Assembly: GCA_003650425.1 (NCBI GenBank)
Contig: QMPP01000004.1
Span: 1-38,808 of the forward strand
DNA: 38,808 bases
Direction: 5' to 3'
Source: Bacteroidota bacterium
Lineage (GTDB): Bacteria > Bacteroidota > Bacteroidia > Bacteroidales > F082
This document shows, in pieces, positions 33,243 to 38,808 of the stretch. The notes beneath the pieces are model-generated. The model saw only the letters and a list, made by a program, of their open reading frames with translations, was not told the origin of the DNA and did no database searches. A program made the translations under genes and the position numbers. Numbering within the stretch: the first letter of the stretch is position 1; the number at the start of each line of letters is the position of its first letter.

Positions 33243-35311
33243 TCAGGATAAGCAATACGTACGTGATTGATGTTCAATAATTTTTTCTTGAGCACTTTTT
33301 TGACTTTGGTAATCTCTTTAAAAGTAATGTTAGCATTGGCAAATTGATTATCTTCAATCAATGCGTTGACAATGTTTTCAACCAGATCGTTAATTTTTTG
33401 CTCGTTAGGATTACTGATGCTTCGCGAAGCTGCTTCCACCGAATCAGCCATCATCACAACGGCAGTTTCTTTTGAGAAGGGGATAGGCCCGTGATACCTG
33501 AACTCGGAGCTGTCTATTTCCAGACCGGGATTTTTTTTCTTTTCCAGTCTGTAAAAATATTCAACCATCCGCGTACCGTGATGGGTTCTGATAAAGTCGA
33601 TTACCTGCTCGGGTACCTTTGCTTTTCTGGCCATTTCGATACCGTCAAGTACATGTGCGATGATGATACGGGCACTCTCCTCGTATGACAATTCGTCGTG
33701 CGGATTGAATCCGGAAGACAGGTTCTCGATAAAATAGGTGGGATTGTTCATCTTTCCAATATCATGATACAAAGCACCTGTGCGCGCCAGCAGGGTATCC
33801 CCGTCAATTTCGTACAATGCTTCGGCTGCAAGGTTGGAAACCTGAAGTGAATGCTGAAAGGTTCCCGGTGCTTTTACCGACAATTCACGTAGTAGCGTAT
33901 TGTTGGTGTTCGATAGCTCAAGCAACGTTAACTTGGTAACAAGTCCGAATAGCTTTTCGTAGAAAAACACAATTGGAAAAGCTAAAAACAGTAATACCGA
34001 GTTAGCCGCTGTTAACTTGATAAAGTCTAACGAAAAACTGTTCAAATTACCTTCACGCGAGTAGAGCATGCTGATATAAACAATAAGATAGGTTAAAAAA
34101 GTAAGCAGCGATGTCCTTGCTATTTGTATTCGGTGATCCCATTTTCCAATGCTGAATACCGCTACCAACCCCGCGGCAAACTGAGTGTAGAAAAACTCGA
34201 AGCTGTTGGGTGCAAAAAACCCGATAAGCATTACCGTTATCAGGTAAACAACGATGGCGGTACCGTGATCAATAAATGCAATTAAGATAATGGGTAAAAT
34301 AACAAACGGGATAGCATACACGTATTCAGGAAATTCTTTGAAAATATAAAAAGCCAACGCTACAAGTGCTACTTGTGTGAGGAGTATCAGGTTGATGTAT
34401 TTGAGTTCGTTGAAAAATTCAAATTTGTAAAACCTGAGAAAGAGGTATTCCAGTAAAAACAGTAGCGTGATAAGCAGGGTGATACCCAACAATACATAAT
34501 ATTTGTGATTACTGCTGCCGTATTCGGTTTCGTACATCTTTTTAAGCGAGAGCAAAATTTGATTTTTTTTCGGTGTTACCAGCTCCCCTTTCGAGATAAT
34601 CATCTCTCCTTTTTGCATCATCCCAAAGGCGGGTGAGATGTGATTAATCAGCTCTTGTTGTGCTGTTTCGCTCTTCGATTTATCGTAAAACACATTTTGA
34701 ACCAACGCATGGCTGATAGCTCCCAGCACAATACTGCTGTCGGCTCTGTTTGCTTTCCTTATTTGTGATTGTACATATTCTAAAGCACCTTTAATGGTGT
34801 AAAAATCCCCAAGTTTGGCGTTGGTGGCCAGATTATCTTTAATAAGCTTAATTCTGTAATCGGATGGCTTTCCTTCAATGATATCATCTGTTCGGATGAT
34901 GCCTTTGTTTTCAACCTCAGAATAAAGCTCTTTTGTAAACTTCAAACATTTCAGCGAATCTTTCGTTCTTTTTCTTCCTGATTTTAAATCGGAGTGCCAA
35001 AGCGTTACGAAGTTGCTTTCAAGGACTTTCAGGTTTTCGTTGGCAATGTTATTGTCGTAATTAAAAAAGGGCTGAAAACCTTGCAAGACCTTTTCTTTTT
35101 CTTGTGCTATTTGGTCTTTAGTTTTAAGAATGGCAAAATCAAACGGGGCAAAAAGGTCGTTGTGTTTCCAGGGGCTGCCTATCTGAAATTCATATTTAAA
35201 GATACTATCTTTAGGGCTGAGCCACGAAACCAGACCAATAGCAATAATAAACACTAAAATTTTTAGTATTTCGTAATAATATTGTTGTACCTTTGAAAAG
35301 AAAGAATTCAT
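33239..35311 (-). CDS. pgpH: 7TM-HD phosphohydrolase, PgpH-type c-di-AMP phosphodiesterase
   Basis: A 690-residue membrane enzyme. The domain order is N-terminal membrane segment (15-30), extracellular 7TM-HDED region (about 40-265), seven-helix membrane domain (about 270-455), and cytoplasmic HD domain (about 470-680). Metal ligands are visible at His487 (GTFQHSLQVSN), His516-Asp517 (LYHDIGKMNNP), the HVLDG histidine near 550 and HHGTRMVEYFY. This architecture is that of PgpH, which hydrolyses c-di-AMP. The start at 35311 is preceded by a perfect minus-strand TATTTTTG box (35341-35334). It is divergent from the NlpC/P60 gene. Confidence 0.88.
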   Translation of the reverse strand: MNSFFSKVQQYYYEILKILVFIIAIGLVSWLSPKDSIFKYEFQIGSPWKHNDLFAPFDFAILKTKDQIAQEKEKVLQGFQPFFNYDNNIANENLKVLESNFVTLWHSDLKSGRKRTKDSLKCLKFTKELYSEVENKGIIRTDDIIEGKPSDYRIKLIKDNLATNAKLGDFYTIKGALEYVQSQIRKANRADSSIVLGAISHALVQNVFYDKSKSETAQQELINHISPAFGMMQKGEMIISKGELVTPKKNQILLSLKKMYETEYGSSNHKYYVLLGITLLITLLFLLEYLFLRFYKFEFFNELKYINLILLTQVALVALAFYIFKEFPEYVYAIPFVILPIILIAFIDHGTAIVVYLITVMLIGFFAPNSFEFFYTQFAAGLVAVFSIGKWDHRIQIARTSLLTFLTYLIVYISMLYSREGNLNSFSLDFIKLTAANSVLLFLAFPIVFFYEKLFGLVTKLTLLELSNTNNTLLRELSVKAPGTFQHSLQVSNLAAEALYEIDGDTLLARTGALYHDIGKMNNPTYFIENLSSGFNPHDELSYEESARIIIAHVLDGIEMARKAKVPEQVIDFIRTHHGTRMVEYFYRLEKKKNPGLEIDSSEFRYHGPIPFSKETAVVMMADSVEAASRSISNPNEQKINDLVENIVNALIEDNQFANANITFKEITKVKKVLKKKLLNINHVRIAYPD

Positions 35312-35327
35312 TAGCTTGTTTGAAAAG

Positions 35328-35355
35328 TTTGAGCAAAAATAAGCATTTATAATTG
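35328..35355 (+). promoter_or_regulatory. Divergent promoters, pgpH / NlpC-like gene
   Basis: For the plus-strand gene at 35388, TATAATTG (35348-35355) is one base off TAnnTTTG, with TTTG at 35328-35331, 16 bases upstream. For pgpH on the minus strand, TATTTTTG (35341-35334) is a perfect -7 box. The two overlap, so the genes may interfere with or balance each other. Confidence 0.4.
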
Positions 35356-35387
35356 TTATTGATATAACCCTGTAAATAATAGCTGAA

Positions 35388-36167
35388 ATGAGGTACGGAA
35401 TATGTATTTTGGCCGCGGTGGCTGTAAGAGAGGCTCCGTCAGCAAAAAGCCAAATGGTGAATCAACTCCTGTTTGGCGAGTTAATAACCATTAATGATAC
35501 TAAAGGTGACTGGTTATTAATTGAAACGGTGGATGACCGATACGCTGGTTGGGTTTGCCGGAATGAGATTAAAAAATTATCCGACTCAGAATTTACCGGG
35601 TTGAATGATTCGGAAAGGTTTTATCTGCATACATTATCGGCACAGGTGAGGGCAAAAGATGCCATTATTCCGGTTTTCAGGGGATCCCAGTTTCACGGAT
35701 GGGAAGAGGGAACTTTTACTGTTGCCGGCGAATCGTTTTATTACAAGAAAGCGGTGCATAAGATTCCTGCTGAGGTCGGGAGTCGTGAAGTTTTGTCAGT
35801 AGCAGCTAATTATTTGAGCGTTCCCTATTTATGGGGAGGCCGTTCTCCTATGGGGATTGATGGAGCAGGATTGGTTCAGATGGCTTATAAAATGAATGGG
35901 ATTATGTTACCGCGTGATGCTGCTCAACAGATTAATAAAGGGGAACAAGTTATGTTTGTAGAAGCCGCCGAACCGGCTGATCTTGCTTTTTTTGAAAACA
36001 AGGAAGGGGTTATTAATCATGTAGGCATTATCCTTGGAAATAACAAAATATTGCATCCCTGGGGTAAAGTCAGAATTGATACCATCGATCATCAGGGAAT
36101 ATTCAATAAAGAAGCAGGAAGGTATACACATCATCTCAGGGTAGTAAAAAGAATGTTACACCACTAA
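35388..36167 (+). CDS. NlpC/P60 (C40) family protein lacking the catalytic cysteine
   Basis: A 259-residue protein of the two-domain type used on cell-wall peptides: SH3-like N-terminus (about 1-65, AVREAPSAKSQMVNQLLFGE and GDWLLIETVDDRYAGWV) and NlpC/P60 domain (about 130-255). YLWGGRSPMGID (147-158) should be followed by CSG, but here reads GAG (159-161), so Gly159 replaces the nucleophile. His211 (NHVGIILG) and His223 (ILHPWGKVRID) remain. There is no signal peptide, as in related cytoplasmic dipeptidyl-peptidase VI-like members. Otherwise intact and full length, it may be an inactive peptide-binding protein. It lies 11 bases before the next gene. Confidence 0.87.
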   Translation: MRYGICILAAVAVREAPSAKSQMVNQLLFGELITINDTKGDWLLIETVDDRYAGWVCRNEIKKLSDSEFTGLNDSERFYLHTLSAQVRAKDAIIPVFRGSQFHGWEEGTFTVAGESFYYKKAVHKIPAEVGSREVLSVAANYLSVPYLWGGRSPMGIDGAGLVQMAYKMNGIMLPRDAAQQINKGEQVMFVEAAEPADLAFFENKEGVINHVGIILGNNKILHPWGKVRIDTIDHQGIFNKEAGRYTHHLRVVKRMLHH

Positions 36168-36178
36168 ACTCTTTTCCA

Positions 36179-36829
36179 ATGAAAAAGATTTATTCATTAA
36201 CGTTGGTATTACTGCTGATTGGATCGGTACTCAAAGGTCAGAATAGTTCTCCTGTATTCTTCGACGAATTTAGCATGTTACTTAGCAAAGCTAACTTGAA
36301 TTACGGCATAGAAAAGGAAGGTCCCGGATTCGGATTTGGCGTTTATAAAAACATCTTTTCAAAAAAAATAGTGAACCTTGTTCCCGGGTTTGAGTTCAAC
36401 AGGTCAGTACAATACATTGAACAAATGAGTAGCGGTCATTATGGAAAGTATACTGATTTAACTATTTATATCAGCACATTATCCTTCCCGGTATATGCAA
36501 GAGTTAATTTTGGGCATAAGGTTAAGTTCTTTTTAGAAGCCGGAGCTTTTGTTGATTTCACATTGGGATCTCAAAGAAAAGGAATGAGCCACTTTTATAA
36601 ACCCGGAGTAGGAGAACCACCTGATGAAGGTTTTCCTTTTGAGGAAAAATTAAACCTCGAAGGAATTAATTATGGTATGTCGATGGGACTGGGAATAAGT
36701 ATTCCTGTTTCAAAAATAAATTTAATAATCAAACCCGATTATAAATTTGGGGTTCGTGCATTGTACAGTTACCAGGATTCTGTTTTTAATAGATATTTCA
36801 GACTTGCAGTTGCCATTAAGCTTTTTTGA
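36179..36829 (+). CDS. Exported outer-membrane beta-barrel-like protein
   Basis: A 216-residue protein with a signal peptide (1-20, ending GSVLKGQ) and alternating amphipathic strands: GFGFGVYKNIF, LVPGFEFNRSV, LSFPVYARVNFGHKVKFFLEAGAFVDF and YGMSMGLGISIPV. It ends in AVAIKLF with a terminal Phe, as outer-membrane barrels do. This is the PorT/OMP_b-brl type of small barrel in Bacteroidota. Function is unknown. It follows the NlpC-like gene by 11 bases and is probably co-transcribed with it. Confidence 0.72.
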   Translation: MKKIYSLTLVLLLIGSVLKGQNSSPVFFDEFSMLLSKANLNYGIEKEGPGFGFGVYKNIFSKKIVNLVPGFEFNRSVQYIEQMSSGHYGKYTDLTIYISTLSFPVYARVNFGHKVKFFLEAGAFVDFTLGSQRKGMSHFYKPGVGEPPDEGFPFEEKLNLEGINYGMSMGLGISIPVSKINLIIKPDYKFGVRALYSYQDSVFNRYFRLAVAIKLF

Positions 36830-37291
36830 ACCGTAAAGGTTTTTTTCATCGCGAAGGCGCAAAGGCGCGAAGAGAGAGATTACCTTAGTTTTTTAACGGA
36901 TAGTCCTTCCATCCTTGTTGCAGATTATTGCTTTTTCTAGCGTCAGAAAAAACCACCCGAAATGACCTCCCTCTGATTTTGTTTGTCGTTTGTAATCACT
37001 TTTGCCCCGTTCTTCAGGGCGGGGCAACAATCAATTTTGCTTTCAATAGCGGTTAATGCGAGAGGAAAGTCATACTGCCACTTTCTGTACCCGTTAAACA
37101 GTGGCGGCGTGACTTATGCAAATACCTTGCTTTTTTTTGGGGGCTACGAAAGGATTTTTTGAATCGCAATAACAGATTAACTTTTTTTTCAGGCAGTTAG
37201 TTCAGCTTTTTCTTTGCCATTTAATAAAAAAATCGGATATTTGCACCCCAATTTGGGAAAAATTATTTATTCATTTAAAAATTAGTTAGTT
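36830..37291. repeat. Repeat- and hairpin-rich intergenic region before rpsP
   Basis: No gene is visible in 462 bases. In order: an 8-base tandem repeat GCGAAGGC/GCAAAGGC/GCGAAGAG (36851-36874); the dispersed element TCAGAAAAAACCA-N6-ATGAC (36943-36966) shared with 21749-21772; a GC hairpin TTGCCCCG (37002-37009) / CGGGGCAA (37020-37027); a long imperfect hairpin with arms 37068-37082 and 37100-37114 (AGTCA...GCCACT / AGTGGC...TGACT, one clear mismatch); then the rpsP promoter. The hairpins could be dispersed palindromic elements or part of a structured transcript. Confidence 0.55.
37213..37243 (+). promoter_or_regulatory. rpsP promoter
   Basis: TTTG at 37213-37216 and GATATTTG at 37236-37243, one base off TAnnTTTG, are separated by 19 bases, the standard -33/-7 spacing in Bacteroidota. 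The start codon is at 37292, giving a leader of about 40 bases. Confidence 0.65.
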
Positions 37292-37912
37292 ATGCCAACT
37301 AAGATGAGATTGCAACGTTTTGGTAAAAAGAGAAAGCCTTTTTATCATATCGTAATTGCGGATGGTCGTGCACCACGAGATGGAAAGTTTATTGAGAAGA
37401 TAGGTACGTACAATCCCGTCCATAATCCTGCTGTTATTGAGCTGGATTTTGATAAAGCCGTTCAGTGGCTTAATAATGGTGCTCAGCCCACCGATACGGT
37501 TAGAGCCATTCTTTCGTACAAAGGAGTGCTTTACAAACATCACCTGTTGCGTGGTGTTGCCAAAGGTGCCTTAACCGAAGCCGAAGCTGAAGCTAAATTC
37601 CAAACATGGCTTACCGAAAAAGAGGCCAAAATTGATGCTAAGCGCAAAGGTTTGGAAGAAAAGAACAGAAACGAACGTAAAGAAATTCTGGATGCTGAAA
37701 CAAAAGTTAAAGAAGCTCGTGAAGCTACGTTAGCTAAAAAACGTGCTGCTGAGATTGAAGCTGCTAAACCTGCTAAACCTGTTGAAGAAGCTAAAGAAGA
37801 GGTTGAAGAAACCGCTGAGACTCCTGCTGCCGAAACTGCTCCTGTTGCTGAAAAGCCTGCTGAGGAAGCTCCTGCTGCTGAAGAATCAAAAAAAGAAACT
37901 GAAGAAAAATAA
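37292..37912 (+). CDS. rpsP: 30S ribosomal protein S16 with long C-terminal tail
   Basis: The S16 core is residues 1 to about 90: PTKMRLQRFGKKRKPFYHIV, then ADGRAPRDGKFIEKIGTYNP and VQWLNNGAQPTDTVRAILS, the conserved 16S-binding and structural motifs. The remaining 115 residues or so are a low-complexity Lys/Glu/Ala/Pro helix and tail ending in EESKKETEEK. S16 is about 80 residues in E. coli. Long tails are usual in Bacteroidota, so this is not a fusion with another domain. It is monocistronic here, with its own promoter and terminator, not with rimM or trmD. Confidence 0.95.
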   Translation: MPTKMRLQRFGKKRKPFYHIVIADGRAPRDGKFIEKIGTYNPVHNPAVIELDFDKAVQWLNNGAQPTDTVRAILSYKGVLYKHHLLRGVAKGALTEAEAEAKFQTWLTEKEAKIDAKRKGLEEKNRNERKEILDAETKVKEAREATLAKKRAAEIEAAKPAKPVEEAKEEVEETAETPAAETAPVAEKPAEEAPAAEESKKETEEK

Positions 37913-37933
37913 ACCTTTAGTTTTTAAAAAAGC

Positions 37934-37967
37934 AAAAACCCCGGATGAAATTCATTCGGGGTTTTTT
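37934..37967 (+). terminator. Rho-independent terminator after rpsP
   Basis: A 14-bp stem, AAAAACCCCGGATG (37934-37947) with CATTCGGGGTTTTT (37953-37966) including one G-T pair, has a 5-base loop and a T run. It starts 22 bases after the rpsP stop. Confidence 0.88.
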
Positions 37968-38033
37968 GTTGTCGATAACCCTGTTATAAAAGAGATGCTT
38001 AAGCCCGGTTGGATTTTAAAAATAATATTGTAA

Positions 38034-38048
38034 TTTGACCAGGTCAAA
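38034..38048. promoter_or_regulatory. Perfect 7-1-7 palindrome upstream of glpK
   Basis: TTTGACC-A-GGTCAAA lies 39 bases before the glpK ATG at 38087, where an operator would overlap or abut the promoter. I do not recognise it as a known Bacteroidota site. It is a candidate binding site for the glycerol-utilisation regulator. Confidence 0.45.
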
Positions 38049-38059
38049 AAAACAAGTAA

Positions 38060-38808
<749 letters not shown>

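Noticed and set aside
36851-37114. Possible CRISPR array or riboswitch before rpsP
   Set aside because: The repeats are too short and irregular for CRISPR, and no known riboswitch core is recognisable. They are recorded as repeats and hairpins only.
37743-38033. 96-codon Leu/Lys-rich frame overlapping the end of rpsP
   Set aside because: It is the +1 frame of the low-complexity rpsP tail and runs through the rpsP terminator. Composition explains it.

Overview
The window looks like chromosome of an anaerobic or facultatively anaerobic member of the Bacteroidota, probably near Bacteroidales/Marinilabiliales. The evidence is the TAnnTTTG-type -7 promoter boxes, the near absence of strong Shine-Dalgarno sequences, a type IX secretion (T9SS) C-terminal domain on a secreted repeat protein, an S16 ribosomal protein with a long charged tail, two DUF3108 paralogues, a Bacteroides-type SerA, a rubrerythrin and a hydrogenase. 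I saw no insertion sequence, prophage or CRISPR array.

Layout. 1-794 is a truncated secreted protein gene (-), divergent from an alpha/beta hydrolase (929-1849 +) and a tandem pair of DUF3108 proteins (2046-3594 +). 3622-9682 (-) is a complete NAD-linked [NiFe]-hydrogenase operon, hoxF-hoxU-hoxY-hoxH-hoxW, followed by a dihydroorotate-dehydrogenase-like flavoprotein gene. Divergent from hoxF, at 9913-10818 (+), is a HypD-like protein with no cysteine at all. A 957-residue FG-GAP/T9SS protein follows (-). Behind it is a noncoding stretch holding the decayed C-terminus of a second copy of the HypD-like gene. Then come rubrerythrin and a DUF1573 protein (both -).

16334-21681 (+) holds serC, serA, a four-helix-bundle protein with an Asn-rich tail, a terminator, a DUF1015 protein, a terminator, a tiny winged-helix protein and phosphatidylserine decarboxylase. 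This is a serine to phosphatidylethanolamine neighbourhood. hflK-hflC lie on the minus strand, followed by a bile-acid/sodium symporter family transporter and a PlsC-type acyltransferase (+), tRNA-Leu(TAG), and the proteostasis run tig-clpP-clpX. Convergent with clpX are a PorV-like outer-membrane protein gene and a helix-hairpin-helix protein gene (-). A PgpH-type c-di-AMP phosphodiesterase (-) is separated from them by a DUF2461 gene relic. It is divergent from an NlpC/P60 protein whose catalytic cysteine is glycine. The window ends with a beta-barrel protein, a repeat-rich gap, rpsP and the 5' part of glpK.

The most interesting system is the hydrogenase locus. An NAD-reducing hydrogenase of the Cupriavidus (Ralstonia) soluble type is paired head-to-head with a cysteine-free, C-terminally shortened HypD paralogue. 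Canonical HypD assembles the Fe(CN)2CO centre with cysteines and a [4Fe-4S] cluster, all missing here. The relic 3 kb away ends at the same residue, so the short form is a family and not a one-off truncation.
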